Of a stretch of DNA of 64,000 bases, positions 51,320-60,382 are shown piece by piece. The notes below the pieces were generated by a model. The model was not told the origin of the DNA, did not search any database, and saw only the letters and a list, made by a program, of their open reading frames with translations. The stretch lies in the NCBI GenBank assembly GCA_900299145.1, contig OMIN01000121.1:1-64000 (forward strand), written 5' to 3'. The position numbers and the translations under genes are program-made. This DNA comes from Betaproteobacteria bacterium. Lineage in GTDB: Bacteria > Pseudomonadota > Gammaproteobacteria > Burkholderiales > SG8-41. How positions within the stretch are numbered: the first letter of the stretch is position 1; each line of letters opens with the position of its first letter.

Positions 51320-52297
51320 CTACGCCGTCTTTTCCTTCTTCGCCGCTGTCGAGCTCACCGCATCCGCCGGTTTCACCACCGGCGTCACCGGCATTACGCC
51401 GCTCATCAACGCATTGGGCACCGATTCGATCAACTCATCAATGGTGAACATGCCTTCGTCGCTCCACTTGTGCAGGAAGCGCGAATCGTCACCGAAGAGT
51501 TCGGTGTTGATGCGGCCGCGCTCGACGTGGATTACCTGGCCGTTGATGTAATACGCGTCGTCAGTGGCAAGAAAGGCCACCATCGGTGCAATGTATTCCG
51601 GCCCGCGATTTTGCAGCGTGAGGTCATATTGCTCCTTGGTCATCAGGCCCGCTTCAAACTTGCGGCGGCGGTTTTCCTTCACTTCCGGCGTCAGTGTCAT
51701 GCGCGTGTCCGCCGACGGGCATATCGCGTTGGCGGTGATGCCGTTCTTGTAAGCCTCTTTTGCAATCGAGCGTGTCAAACCAATGATGCCGGCCTTCGCC
51801 GCGCTGTAGTTACACTGGCCGACCGAGCCTTTGAAGGCGTCCGACGAGAAATTGATAATGCGGCCATGGCCCGCCGCGCGCATGTACTTGATCGCGTGAT
51901 GGCAGGTGTTCCAGTTCCCTTTCAGATGCACCGAAATCACCGAGTCAAAATCATCTTCCGACATGTTCCAGATCATGCGCTCGCGCAGATTGCCGGCGAC
52001 GTTTACCATGATGTCGATCTTGCCGTACGTATCGACGCACTGTTTGATCATCAGGCCGGCCTTCAGATAATCGGCCACCGAATCGCGATTGGCTTCGGCC
52101 TTGCCGCCCATTTTGCGAATTTCCGCAACAACCTCGCCCGCCGGATCTTCATCCGTCGCCTGTCCGCCACGGCCCACGCCCGGATCAACCACAATCACGC
52201 TGGCCCCTTCTTCCGCGAGTTTTAGCGCAATCGCGCGCCCAATGCCGCGGCCCGCGCCGGTGACTACTGCTGCCTTACCCTCCAAATGCTTGGCCAT
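51320..52297 (-). CDS. Short-chain dehydrogenase/reductase
   Basis: This 325-residue SDR has the NAD(P) site VVTGAGRGIGRAIALKL (about 9-25), NVAGNLRERMIWNM near 110, the catalytic Ser in INFSSDAFKG, and YSAAKAG (Tyr and Lys). An unusually long C-terminal extension (about residues 260-325, ending in KKEKTA) goes beyond a simple 250-residue SDR. AGGAGAGG precedes the ATG. The upstream frame to 52555 overlaps the divergent Bug gene and is not used. Substrate unknown; related proteins act on steroid- or acyl-CoA-type alcohols. Confidence 0.87.
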   Translation of the reverse strand: MAKHLEGKAAVVTGAGRGIGRAIALKLAEEGASVIVVDPGVGRGGQATDEDPAGEVVAEIRKMGGKAEANRDSVADYLKAGLMIKQCVDTYGKIDIMVNVAGNLRERMIWNMSEDDFDSVISVHLKGNWNTCHHAIKYMRAAGHGRIINFSSDAFKGSVGQCNYSAAKAGIIGLTRSIAKEAYKNGITANAICPSADTRMTLTPEVKENRRRKFEAGLMTKEQYDLTLQNRGPEYIAPMVAFLATDDAYYINGQVIHVERGRINTELFGDDSRFLHKWSDEGMFTIDELIESVPNALMSGVMPVTPVVKPADAVSSTAAKKEKTA

Positions 52298-52352
52298 CTT
52301 CCTCTCCTTCGTGGTTGTCGATGTGTAAAACCGCAGTATACCGGGACGGCAC

Positions 52353-53414
52353 GTGTTGCGACCGTTCGCAAAACGCGACAGACTAACAGCCGTGAAAAGC
52401 CCACTATTTGCAATTGTTCGCAGCGGCCCGCCCAGCGGTCCCAAGGTTGCTGTTGCCGCCATCGTTGCCGTTGCGGCGTTGTCACCATGGAACGCACTGG
52501 CAGCGGACGCAACCCCCACGTTTCCCACCAAGCCGATACGCATGGTGTCGGCCACCGCACCGGGCAGCCAGCCCGACTACATTGCCCGCCTGTTGATCCA
52601 GAAAATGAGCGACGCCTGGGGCAAGCCGGTGATCATGGACAACCGCACGGGCGGCGGTGGATTACTTGCCTCATCGCTTGTGGCCAAGGCCGCGCCCGAT
52701 GGGCACACGCTGCTCTATGTGCTGCCCAACTTCGTCATCAGCCCGGCATTGCAGCCGACAGTTACATTCCCGGCGGTAAGCGAATTTGTGGGCATTGGCC
52801 AAATTGGATTCAGCACCAACATTCTGGTTGCGTCGCCTTCCATCGGCGTGAAAGGCATCAAGGACTTTATCGCGCTGGCCAAGTCACAGCAGGGCAAGCT
52901 GATCATCGCCTCCACTGGCGCTGGCACTGCGGGCCATCTGAGCGGCACGCGCTTTAACCTGCTGGCCGGCATCAAGGCAGTACAAGTGGCCTACAAAGGC
53001 GGCCCCGAGGTGATGATTGAACTGATTTCCGGGCGCAGCCACTACGCGGTGACGACCATGGGTTCGGCGCTGCCGTTTATCACCGAAGGCAAGCTCACCG
53101 CGCTTGCGGTAACCACGCCCAGACGCGCGCCGGTGTTGCCCGACGTGCCGTCACTCGGCGAAATACAACCCGAATTCCGCCAATCCGAAACCTCGCACGG
53201 CCTGCTTGCGCCGGTGGGCACACCGCGCGCCATCCTGCATCAGATCAGCCGCGAGGTGGCGCGCGAACTCGAACTGCCCGACATCCGCGAAAAGCTGAAC
53301 GCCATCAGCTTCGTCATCGCACCGAGCACGCCGGAGGCCTACGACAAAATCGTGCGCGAACAGATGAACCTGATTTCCACGTTGGTCGTGGCCGCCGGAT
53401 TGCGGGGAAAATAG
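52353..53414 (+). CDS. Bug/TctC-family periplasmic binding protein (first of a tandem pair)
   Basis: This receptor has up to 353 residues and is divergent from the SDR gene. The signal region AVAAIVAVAALSPWNALAAD is preceded by a long charged stretch, so the real start may be the GTG at 52392. The body has FPTKPIRMVSATAPGSQPDY, where the PGGG loop is APGSQPD, and TGGGGLLASSL and VAYKGGPEVM. These variants set it apart from its tandem neighbour at 53425, 10 bp downstream. It may therefore bind a different ligand. Confidence 0.87.
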   Translation: MLRPFAKRDRLTAVKSPLFAIVRSGPPSGPKVAVAAIVAVAALSPWNALAADATPTFPTKPIRMVSATAPGSQPDYIARLLIQKMSDAWGKPVIMDNRTGGGGLLASSLVAKAAPDGHTLLYVLPNFVISPALQPTVTFPAVSEFVGIGQIGFSTNILVASPSIGVKGIKDFIALAKSQQGKLIIASTGAGTAGHLSGTRFNLLAGIKAVQVAYKGGPEVMIELISGRSHYAVTTMGSALPFITEGKLTALAVTTPRRAPVLPDVPSLGEIQPEFRQSETSHGLLAPVGTPRAILHQISREVARELELPDIREKLNAISFVIAPSTPEAYDKIVREQMNLISTLVVAAGLRGK

Positions 53415-53424
53415 AAAGCAGAAA

Positions 53425-54453
53425 ATGAAAAATGAAAGCAGGCGAATTTTGAAAATACTCCCGCTACACGGCATCGTACCGTGGCTGACGGCACTCATCA
53501 CTGCAGCGCCCGTTTGTGCGCAGACAGCATCGACCAGCGGAGCGCAATCCTTCCCCACCAAACCGATCCGTCTCATCGTGCCTTATCCGCCCGCGGGTTC
53601 CACCGATTTCGTCGCGCGCGAGGTCGGTGCAAAAATGGGCGAGTACATGGGGCATCAGGTGATAATCGACAACCGCCCCGGCGCGGGCACGCTGCTCGGT
53701 CTGCAACTGGGCGCAACGGCACGGCCCGATGGTTACACCATCACCTTCGCCACCTCTTCAGGCCTTGCGGTTAACCCCGCACTGGGCGTGAAAATGCCTT
53801 TCGAGCCGTTGCGCGATTTCATACCGATCGGGCTGCTGGTTTACGTGCCGTACTTCATTGTCATCAATCCCGCTCTGCCCGCGCGCAACATCAAGGAGCT
53901 GATCGATTACGCCAGGACCCAGCCCGGCAAACTCAACTTTGCCTCGCCGGGTGTCGGCACCCCCAATCATCTGGGCATCGAAATGCTGAACCAGATGGCT
54001 GGTGTGAAATTCGTACACGTGCCGTACAAGGGCGGCGCGCAGGCCATCACCGATCTGGTGGCAGGCCAGGTGCAACTGATGTTCTCCGGCATTCCGCAGT
54101 TCTCGGCGTTCACCAAAGTCGGCCGGCTGCGGGTGCTTGCTGCCTCCACCACCAAACCCACGCGCGTGGCGCCCGACATGCCGCTGGTGGCAGATGTTTT
54201 CCCCGGCTTTGATTGCAACACCTGGTTCAGTCTGGTCGCCCCCACGGGCACGCCGCAGCAAGTGATCACGCGATTGAACAACGAAATGAATCGCGCGCTG
54301 GTAGAGCCCAGCGTGGTTCAGCGTCTGCTTGATCAGGGCGTCGAGGCGACACCCGGCACGCCAGCGGCGTTGCGTAACCTCATCGTCAGCGAAACCGAAC
54401 GCTGGCGTAAAGTCATCAAGGCCGCCGGGATCACCGCGGAGTCGGTGAAGTAG
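53425..54453 (+). CDS. Bug/TctC-family periplasmic binding protein (second of a tandem pair)
   Basis: This 342-residue receptor has a leader ending PVCAQ, a polar linker TASTSGAQS, then FPTKPIRLIVPYPPAGSTDF. IDNRPGAGTLLG and HVPYKGGAQAI are present. Despite lying next to another Bug gene it is clearly a different paralogue. A semialdehyde dehydrogenase gene follows after about 100 bp, so the pair may supply a precursor of that aldehyde. Confidence 0.92.
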   Translation: MKNESRRILKILPLHGIVPWLTALITAAPVCAQTASTSGAQSFPTKPIRLIVPYPPAGSTDFVAREVGAKMGEYMGHQVIIDNRPGAGTLLGLQLGATARPDGYTITFATSSGLAVNPALGVKMPFEPLRDFIPIGLLVYVPYFIVINPALPARNIKELIDYARTQPGKLNFASPGVGTPNHLGIEMLNQMAGVKFVHVPYKGGAQAITDLVAGQVQLMFSGIPQFSAFTKVGRLRVLAASTTKPTRVAPDMPLVADVFPGFDCNTWFSLVAPTGTPQQVITRLNNEMNRALVEPSVVQRLLDQGVEATPGTPAALRNLIVSETERWRKVIKAAGITAESVK

Positions 54454-54552
54454 CTTCGCTGAACAGTTCCGCCGCGCAACCGGACTCGAGTTCGGTTATG
54501 CTTTGCGTCCTTCTTAATTCCTTGTTTCCTCTCAACTTCCGGGATTGACACC

Positions 54553-55992
54553 ATGCCAGCCTATCAAGACACCCAACTTTTCATCAACGGCGTTTGGGGC
54601 CCCGCCGCCTCGGGCCGCACGCTGCCGGTGGTCAACCCGGCCACGCATGCCGAGATCGGCAAAGTGGCCTACGCCGAAAAAGCCGATCTCGATCGCGCGC
54701 TGGAGGCCGCCGACGCCGGCTTCAAGGTGTGGAAAAAGGTATCCGCGTTTGAGCGCTGCAAGATCATGCGCAAGGCGGCGGATATTTTCCGTTCACGCGC
54801 CGACCGCGTGGCGGAGCTGATGACGCTCGAACAGGGCAAGCCTGTCGGCGAAGCCAAGCTGGAAGCCCTGGCCGGCGGCGATATCATCGACTGGTTTGCC
54901 GAAGAGGGCCGCCGCGCGTATGGCCGCGTCATTCCCGCGCGCGCCGAGGGCGTGTATCAACTGGTGGTGAAAGAACCCGTCGGCCCGGTGGCGGCCTTTA
55001 CGCCGTGGAACTTCCCGATCAATCAGGCGGTGCGTAAACTGTCGGCGGCGCTCTCCACCGGCTGCTCGATCATCCTGAAAGCGCCGGAAGAAACACCGGC
55101 CTCGCCCGCCGAACTGGTGCGCGCATTTCATGATGCCGGCGTGCCCGCGGGCGTGATCAATTTGGTCTACGGCAGCCCATCGGAAATTTCGAGCTATCTG
55201 ATCCCCCACCCGGTGATTCGCAAAATGACCTTCACGGGTTCGACCCCGGTGGGCAAGCTGCTCGCCGGCATGGCAGGCCAGCACATGAAGCGGGCCACCA
55301 TGGAGCTCGGCGGTCACGCGCCGGTGATTATTTTCGACGACGCCGATGTCGAGCTCGCCGCGAAAACCATGACCTTCATGAAGTACCGCAACGCGGGCCA
55401 GGTGTGCGTGTCGCCCACGCGCTTTCTGGTGCAGGAAGGCATTTACAAACAGTTTGTCGACAAATTCGTCGAGGGCACGAAAGCCGTGAAAGTCGGTGAC
55501 GGCTTCGACAAAGACACCAAAATGGCCACCATGGCCAACCCGCGCCGGCAGACCGCGATGATCAGCAACGTCGAAGATGCGAAACAACATGGCGGCAAAA
55601 TTCAAACCGGCGGCTTCCCCATCGGCGAGAAAGGCAACTTCTTCGAGCCGACGGTCATCACCGAACTCGACAAGAGCGCGCAAGCGATGAACACCGAACC
55701 CTTCGGCCCGCTGGCGATCATCAACCCGTTCAAAACGTTTGATGACGCCGTCACCGAAGCCAACCGCCTGCCCTACGGTCTCGCCGCGTACGCGTGGACC
55801 CGCTCGGCAAAAACCGCCAACAACATCGCCGCGCAAGTCGAAACCGGCATGGTCACCATCAACCACCTGGGCCTCGCGCTACCCGAAGTGCCGTTCGGCG
55901 GCGTGAAGGATTCAGGCTATGGCTCTGAAGGTGGCACGGAAGCGCTGGAGCCCTATCTGGTGGGTAAGTTTGTGACGCAGGCGGGATTATAA
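54553..55992 (+). CDS. NAD-dependent succinate-semialdehyde dehydrogenase-type aldehyde dehydrogenase
   Basis: This 479-residue ALDH has the cofactor region [15 protein letters not shown] (near 153) and [11 protein letters not shown] (near 230). The general base Glu is in [11 protein letters not shown] and the nucleophile Cys in [12 protein letters not shown] (near 288). The C-terminal [19 protein letters not shown] is typical of succinate- or 2-oxoglutarate-semialdehyde dehydrogenases. It oxidises a dicarboxylate semialdehyde to the acid in the cytoplasm. It is followed by an AT-rich element and a hairpin terminator. Confidence 0.9.
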   Translation: MPAYQDTQLFINGVWGPAASGRTLPVVNPATHAEIGKVAYAEKADLDRALEAADAGFKVWKKVSAFERCKIMRKAADIFRSRADRVAELMTLEQGKPVGEAKLEALAGGDIIDWFAEEGRRAYGRVIPARAEGVYQLVVKEPVGPVAAFTPWNFPINQAVRKLSAALSTGCSIILKAPEETPASPAELVRAFHDAGVPAGVINLVYGSPSEISSYLIPHPVIRKMTFTGSTPVGKLLAGMAGQHMKRATMELGGHAPVIIFDDADVELAAKTMTFMKYRNAGQVCVSPTRFLVQEGIYKQFVDKFVEGTKAVKVGDGFDKDTKMATMANPRRQTAMISNVEDAKQHGGKIQTGGFPIGEKGNFFEPTVITELDKSAQAMNTEPFGPLAIINPFKTFDDAVTEANRLPYGLAAYAWTRSAKTANNIAAQVETGMVTINHLGLALPEVPFGGVKDSGYGSEGGTEALEPYLVGKFVTQAGL

Positions 55993-56018
55993 AAATTCAA
56001 TAAAAACAGACAGTTATA
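55988..56018 (-). repeat. AT-rich border element, copy 18
   Basis: The minus strand reads CTATAACTGTCTGTTTTTAT, then TGAATTTTTATAA. The stop codon of the aldehyde dehydrogenase gene lies at its tail. Confidence 0.82.
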
Positions 56019-56024
56019 GCAACA

Positions 56025-56053
56025 AGGCGCACAGCGATTTGCGCCCTGTTTTA
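56025..56053 (+). terminator. Terminator after the aldehyde dehydrogenase gene
   Basis: GGCGC pairs with GCGCC (56026-56045), followed by CTGTTTTATTT. It lies between convergent genes. Confidence 0.55.
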
Positions 56054-56055
56054 TT

Positions 56056-56394
56056 TCACCCCGGCGGCCAGCCAAACGGCCGCCCGGCGAGGATGTGCAG
56101 ATGCAAATGAAACACGCTCTGCCCTGCATCCGCGCCGTTGTTCACCACCAGCCGAAACGCGTCGCCCACGCCGAGTTGCCTCGCAATTTTGCCGGCGGCG
56201 AGCATCAGGTGGCCGAGTAACGCTGCGTCCTCTGGCTGGCCATCGACCAAACGCGGGATTTCCTTTTTGGGGATGAGTTGCACGTGCGTGGGTGCTTGCG
56301 GGTTGATATCGCGGAAGGCGATGCACAAATCGTCTTCGTAAACGATGGTGGCGGGGATTTCGCGGTTGATGATTTTGGTGAAGATGGTGGGCAT
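56056..56394 (-). CDS. HIT-family nucleotide-binding hydrolase
   Basis: This 112-residue protein has the histidine triad FHLHLHILAGRP near residue 97 and the family opening TIFTKIINREIPATIVYEDD. It hydrolyses nucleoside phosphoramidates or similar phospho-amide bonds (HinT/PKCI group). GGAGC precedes the ATG at 56394; the longer frame upstream is antisense-like and not used. It follows the Mla-type operon by 16 bp on the same strand and may be co-transcribed. Confidence 0.92.
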   Translation of the reverse strand: MPTIFTKIINREIPATIVYEDDLCIAFRDINPQAPTHVQLIPKKEIPRLVDGQPEDAALLGHLMLAAGKIARQLGVGDAFRLVVNNGADAGQSVFHLHLHILAGRPFGWPPG

Positions 56395-56410
56395 GAATTG
56401 CTCCGCTCGG

Positions 56411-57019
56411 CTATTTTTTGATGTTCTGCACAGCCCACGCAACCAGCTCCTCAACCAGCGCATCGCTCGCGCCGGCCAGCGCCTGCGCGGCCCCCGGCGC
56501 ATTGGGTGCAGCGGGGCGTTCGGCGCTAAAGCTGCGTTGCGCATGCAGGGCGCGCGTATTCTGATCGATGAGTGAGGCGCGCAGCCGCGCAGTGGCCTTA
56601 CTCGCCTGTGCGGATTCAAACTGCTGACTGAAATCCTCCAAATCGATGCGCAGCGTGTAATCGGCGCGCGCGCCATCCTGCGCGGTGACCACGCCACGCG
56701 ATGCCGCTGCGAAGCGCGCACGCACGCGTTCGGTCAGCATCAGCGCGGGCGACATGGCCCAGCGGTTTTGCGCGTAGGCGTCCGGCTGGCTCGCGTTCTG
56801 ATAGATCAGCCGGTATTGAATGTTCGCGTTGTCGAGCAAAGGGCTTGCGGCCACGGGTGGAATCAGCAGCGTGGCATTGATGACGGGCTTCGCGGCGGAC
56901 TGCGCGCGCTGCGGGCCGAGGTCGAATACGGCGGGCGCATCACGTTTTTCCGGACCGAGGGCACAGGCACTCAGCAAGAAAAAAATACTCAATAAAAACA
57001 GATACTTATGGATTTTCAT
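56411..57019 (-). CDS. ABC-type transport auxiliary lipoprotein (PqiC/DUF330-like)
   Basis: This 202-residue lipoprotein has a lipobox LSAC (Cys near residue 19) and a core of the PqiC/LptE-like transport lipoproteins (FDLGPQRAQ, LLIPPVAASPLLDNANIQYR). It should sit in the outer membrane or periplasm as the partner of the MCE protein. The signal peptide MKIHKYLFLLSIFF is mostly encoded by AT-rich copy 19. It is the fourth gene of the permease-ATPase-MCE-lipoprotein operon, 15 bp after the MCE gene. Confidence 0.87.
   Translation of the reverse strand: MKIHKYLFLLSIFFLLSACALGPEKRDAPAVFDLGPQRAQSAAKPVINATLLIPPVAASPLLDNANIQYRLIYQNASQPDAYAQNRWAMSPALMLTERVRARFAAASRGVVTAQDGARADYTLRIDLEDFSQQFESAQASKATARLRASLIDQNTRALHAQRSFSAERPAAPNAPGAAQALAGASDALVEELVAWAVQNIKK
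56979..57009 (-). repeat. AT-rich border element, copy 19, used as coding sequence
   Basis: The minus strand reads ATAAGTATCTGTTTTTATTG, then AGTATTTTTTT. It is translated as KYLFLLSIFF in the lipoprotein signal peptide, so the element lies fully inside a gene. Confidence 0.85.
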
Positions 57020-57034
57020 GCGGACCATCCTTGA

Positions 57035-58018
57035 TTATCGTTTCTGCGGCTCCACAGACCCCGACTCCCCCGGCCCCGGCCGGCCGCTGGGGCGGCCAAA
57101 CACCAATCCTGCGGGCTGCTCGTTCAACTCCGACAACAGCCGATCCAGATTCCGCGAGTTGCGTGCAAGCTCTTCTAGCAGCGTGTTGACGCGCGGTGCG
57201 ATGTCACCGGAAAGACTGGAGGCCGCGCCCTGCGATGCCGCGCCCACCTGCTCCACACCTTTCGCCGCGCGATCCAGCGCATCCGCACGTTGCGCGTATT
57301 CGCGCGCGAGTTTGTCGATGCTGGCAAGCGTGGTCTTCGCTTCTTTCAGCGCGGGTGCAAGATCACGTATCGCCACATCGGCATTCGCGATCATTTTGCG
57401 CGTATCGGCGGTGAGCGCCGGCACGTTTTTCATGCCCGGCTCCAGCGTCTGCGCCAATGAGCCGATGCGTTTGGAGGCGCCTTCCAGCTCGGCGATGGTC
57501 TTGATGAGTTGCACCTGATTCTTGTCTTCCAGCAGCTTGTTCACCCGCTGCGCGACTTCGCCAAACTGAGTAATTAAATCCTTGCCTGAACCGGTGAGTT
57601 CATCGAAGAATGATTTTTGCACGACGATGCGCTTATCCTTGTCATCGGACGGCGGCAGGAAAGTCTGATTCTTGCCGTCGTCGTCCAGCACAATGTACGC
57701 GAGCCCTGTTATGCCCTGCGTGCCCAACTGCGCAGTCGTACCTTTGGTGATGCGCGTGCCGCCCTTGACGTTGATCTTGATGAGAATGTTACGCGGGTCG
57801 TCATTGTCGAAATCGATGCTCTCGACCTTGCCGACCTCCACGCCGCGCAGCCGCACCGCCGCCTGCACGTTAAGCCCCGATACCGAATGGTTCGACACCA
57901 GCGTGTATTGCACTTTTTCGTAGTTGTCGCGGCTGAACCATTGAGCGGCCAGCAGAACGCCGATGCCGAGCAATAATGTGAACAATCCGGCCGCCAGCGC
58001 GTGTGCGCGATTCTCCAT
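57035..58018 (-). CDS. MCE/MlaD-family lipid transport protein
   Basis: This 327-residue protein has an N-terminal membrane anchor (ALAAGLFTLLLGIGVLLAAQ, 7-26) and an MCE domain from about 38 to 115 (VSGLNVQAAVRLRGVEVGKV and GTQGITGLAYIVLDD). A long helical, coiled-coil-like region from 140 to 295 is followed by a Gly/Pro-rich tail. It is a periplasmic hexamer-forming component that shuttles phospholipids. It is longer than E. coli MlaD (183 residues), so it is more like the Pseudomonas/Burkholderia versions. Confidence 0.9.
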   Translation of the reverse strand: MENRAHALAAGLFTLLLGIGVLLAAQWFSRDNYEKVQYTLVSNHSVSGLNVQAAVRLRGVEVGKVESIDFDNDDPRNILIKINVKGGTRITKGTTAQLGTQGITGLAYIVLDDDGKNQTFLPPSDDKDKRIVVQKSFFDELTGSGKDLITQFGEVAQRVNKLLEDKNQVQLIKTIAELEGASKRIGSLAQTLEPGMKNVPALTADTRKMIANADVAIRDLAPALKEAKTTLASIDKLAREYAQRADALDRAAKGVEQVGAASQGAASSLSGDIAPRVNTLLEELARNSRNLDRLLSELNEQPAGLVFGRPSGRPGPGESGSVEPQKR

Positions 58019-58021
58019 GGC

Positions 58022-58894
58022 TTAATGTCCTTGCGCTGCTGTAATGTTGGTAACAGGTGCGGGCGTCTCCACGCCTTCCGGCGTACCCCCTGCCGCTCCG
58101 ATATCCTTGATCGCTTCGAGCGCGCGTTTGCCGCGCTCGCCCTGAAAAAAATTGGCAATAAACTGGTGCGTGGCGCTGGCAATTTGCTGCACCGAGCCGA
58201 TGGCCACGATCTGCTGATCGGCGAGCACCGCCACGCGGTCCGATAACGACACCAGTGTATCAAGATCGTGCGTCACCATGACCACGGTCAACCCCAGTTC
58301 GCGGCGAATTTCCGCGATCAGCGTGACAAAACTTTCGCTGCGGTCGGGGTCGAGACCTGCCGTCGGTTCATCCAGAAACAGCAACTCCGGCTCCAGCGCC
58401 AGCGCGCGTGCGAGGCCAATGCGCTTGATCATGCCGCCCGACAGCGCCGAGGGCATTTTCTCCGCATGCCTGGCTTCGATGCCGACCATTTCGAGCTTCA
58501 AAATCACCAGGTCACGAATCAGCCCTTCGTCCAGTGCCTTCAATTCGCGCAGCGGTGTCGCCACGTTTTCAAACACCGATAGCGCCGAATAGAGCGCACC
58601 TTCCTGAAACAGCACACCCCAGCGGTTGCGCAGCCGTCGCAGTTCCGCCGGATCGCCGGTAATCAGCGAATGCCCGAACACCAGCACGTCGCCGCGTGTG
58701 GGGCTCTCCAGCCCCAGCATCTGCCGCAGCATGGTACTTTTGCCGCTGCCGGAACCGCCCACCAGTGACAAAATTTCACCGCGCTTTACACACAGGCTGA
58801 TATCGCGATGCACCACCTGCGGGCCGAACACCGTCCAAAGCTTGCGCAATTCAATCACGCAATCCGTTGCATCACAGGTTGCAGCATCGGCCAT
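58022..58894 (-). CDS. ABC transporter ATP-binding protein (MlaF-like)
   Basis: This 290-residue ATPase has the Walker A motif LVGGSGSGKSTMLRQ (about 39-53), the signature SALSGGMIKRIGLARAL (about 147), Walker B ELLFLDEPTAGLDPDRSE and the H-loop VTHD. It powers the MCE lipid transporter. The C-terminal 30 residues form a flexible Gly/Pro/Thr tail. Its ATG overlaps the permease stop and it ends 3 bp before the MCE gene. Confidence 0.92.
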   Translation of the reverse strand: MADAATCDATDCVIELRKLWTVFGPQVVHRDISLCVKRGEILSLVGGSGSGKSTMLRQMLGLESPTRGDVLVFGHSLITGDPAELRRLRNRWGVLFQEGALYSALSVFENVATPLRELKALDEGLIRDLVILKLEMVGIEARHAEKMPSALSGGMIKRIGLARALALEPELLFLDEPTAGLDPDRSESFVTLIAEIRRELGLTVVMVTHDLDTLVSLSDRVAVLADQQIVAIGSVQQIASATHQFIANFFQGERGKRALEAIKDIGAAGGTPEGVETPAPVTNITAAQGH

Positions 58895-60051
58895 CAGCTG
58901 ATCCCCACGTGCGAGAACATCACCGCGAACACCGCGTCAACCACGATCACCGTGGTAATCGCCGCCACCACCGAGCGCGTGGTGCCCGCGCCGAGGCTTT
59001 CTGTGTTCGGTTCAATGCGCAGCCCGTAATGGCAGGCCAGCAACGCGATCAGCACGCCGAACACCACGCCTTTGCACAAGCCCAACCACAGGTTTGCAAC
59101 CGGCACGGCCTGCGGCAGCGCACTCAGGAAATACTTCATCCCCAGGCCCAGTTCGATTTGCGCCGCAACCATGCCGCCAAGCAGCGCAATGGCATTGGTC
59201 CACAGCACGACCAGCGGCATGGCGATCGCCAGCGCCAGCATTTTCGGCAATACCAGCCGCAACGTGTGCGGAATCCCCATGACCGCCATGGCGTCGATTT
59301 CCTCGGTGACGCGCATCACGCCCAACTGCGCCGTCATCGCCGAGCCGGAACGCCCCGCAATTAAAATGGCTGCCAGCACCGGCCCCAGCTCGCGGATTAC
59401 CGCGACCCCCTGCAGGTTGACGATAAAAATATCTGCGCCGAACGTTTTCAACTGCTGCCCGGTGAGATACGACAGCACAATGCCCACCAGAAACCCCACC
59501 AGCGCGGTAATGCCCAGCGCCTGCGTGCCCGTGCGGTACACATTGGCGGAAATTTCCTTCCATGGTATGCGTGACGGGTGGCGCACGATCTCGCATAAAT
59601 TCAGCATCACCGCGCCCAGCAGCCGCATCACGCCCAAGGCATGATCCCACAGCGCCAACACCTGCGCGCCGACGGCGACAACGAACGCCAGCTTGTCGCG
59701 CGCCACCGTGTCCACCGGCTTCGCCGACACCAGCTTCAGATGCGTGAAAATGATTTCGTGTTCAGGCCGCAGCTCAAGATTCACCACGCGCTGATAGCCC
59801 CACACGCGCCACAGCATCATTGCACCGGCATGGTCAAGCCGTGTGATGCCGCTTAAATCCCATTGCGCATTCCGCGGCACTTGCGCAAGACGCGCCGTCA
59901 TGTCCGCCATCAGCGGCTCCAGCGAGCGCAGATTCCATGCGCCCACCACAGAAACCGTCGCAGCGCCATCACGCGCCGGCGCGACATGAAACTCGGGGGG
60001 CACCCACGCAGGCGCGGAAGATGAAGGCAGGGTAGCTGCGGAATCGGACAT
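58894..60051 (-). CDS. MlaE-type ABC permease with fused N-terminal STAS domain
   Basis: This 385-residue protein combines a STAS-like domain (about residues 20-110: VSVVGAWNLRSLEPLMADM and LDHAGAMMLWRVWG) with a MlaE permease domain of about five to six membrane helices (GFLVGIVLSYLTGQQLKTFG, LGPVLAAILIAGRSGSAMTA, VVFGVLIALLACHYG). In E. coli the STAS partner MlaB is a separate gene, and here the two are fused. It is the first gene of the four-gene lipid transport operon. Confidence 0.9.
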   Translation of the reverse strand: MSDSAATLPSSSAPAWVPPEFHVAPARDGAATVSVVGAWNLRSLEPLMADMTARLAQVPRNAQWDLSGITRLDHAGAMMLWRVWGYQRVVNLELRPEHEIIFTHLKLVSAKPVDTVARDKLAFVVAVGAQVLALWDHALGVMRLLGAVMLNLCEIVRHPSRIPWKEISANVYRTGTQALGITALVGFLVGIVLSYLTGQQLKTFGADIFIVNLQGVAVIRELGPVLAAILIAGRSGSAMTAQLGVMRVTEEIDAMAVMGIPHTLRLVLPKMLALAIAMPLVVLWTNAIALLGGMVAAQIELGLGMKYFLSALPQAVPVANLWLGLCKGVVFGVLIALLACHYGLRIEPNTESLGAGTTRSVVAAITTVIVVDAVFAVMFSHVGIS

Positions 60052-60295
60052 TGCGCCAGCGGCGTTGGAAATTCAGGACTACGGAAATGCAGGAAATATA
60101 CGGGGGCTGCAAAAAGATCAGGGTTGGCGCGTGGCAGCTCCAGGCCCCTGATTGTTAAAGTTTTTTTAGTGAAATGTGCTCGTTTGATGCTAATCGCTGG
60201 GCGTCAGGAAGTCAAAACCATGCAGCTCAAACGCTGTCGATACACCACCAATTCCCACGTTTTGCTGCAATGCAAAAAATATTTTAGAGAACCCC

Positions 60296-60323
60296 TTGAC
60301 ATTGCATTTCGCAACCTTATAAT
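60296..60323 (+). promoter_or_regulatory. Consensus sigma70 promoter of the phasin gene
   Basis: Perfect TTGACA (60296-60301) and perfect TATAAT (60318-60323) are separated by 16 bp. The expected start of transcription is near 60330, giving a leader of about 84 nt before the phasin ATG. A promoter this close to consensus fits an abundant granule protein. Confidence 0.88.
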
Positions 60324-60382
60324 TGAAGTTGTGCGTCGCAGCAATTTAAGAGAATTCCGCGACAATAAGAACACTGTAAAAA

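Noticed and set aside
52353..54453. Tandem Bug genes as a recent duplication
   Set aside because: The two proteins differ throughout, including the ligand loops, so they are old paralogues rather than a fresh copy.
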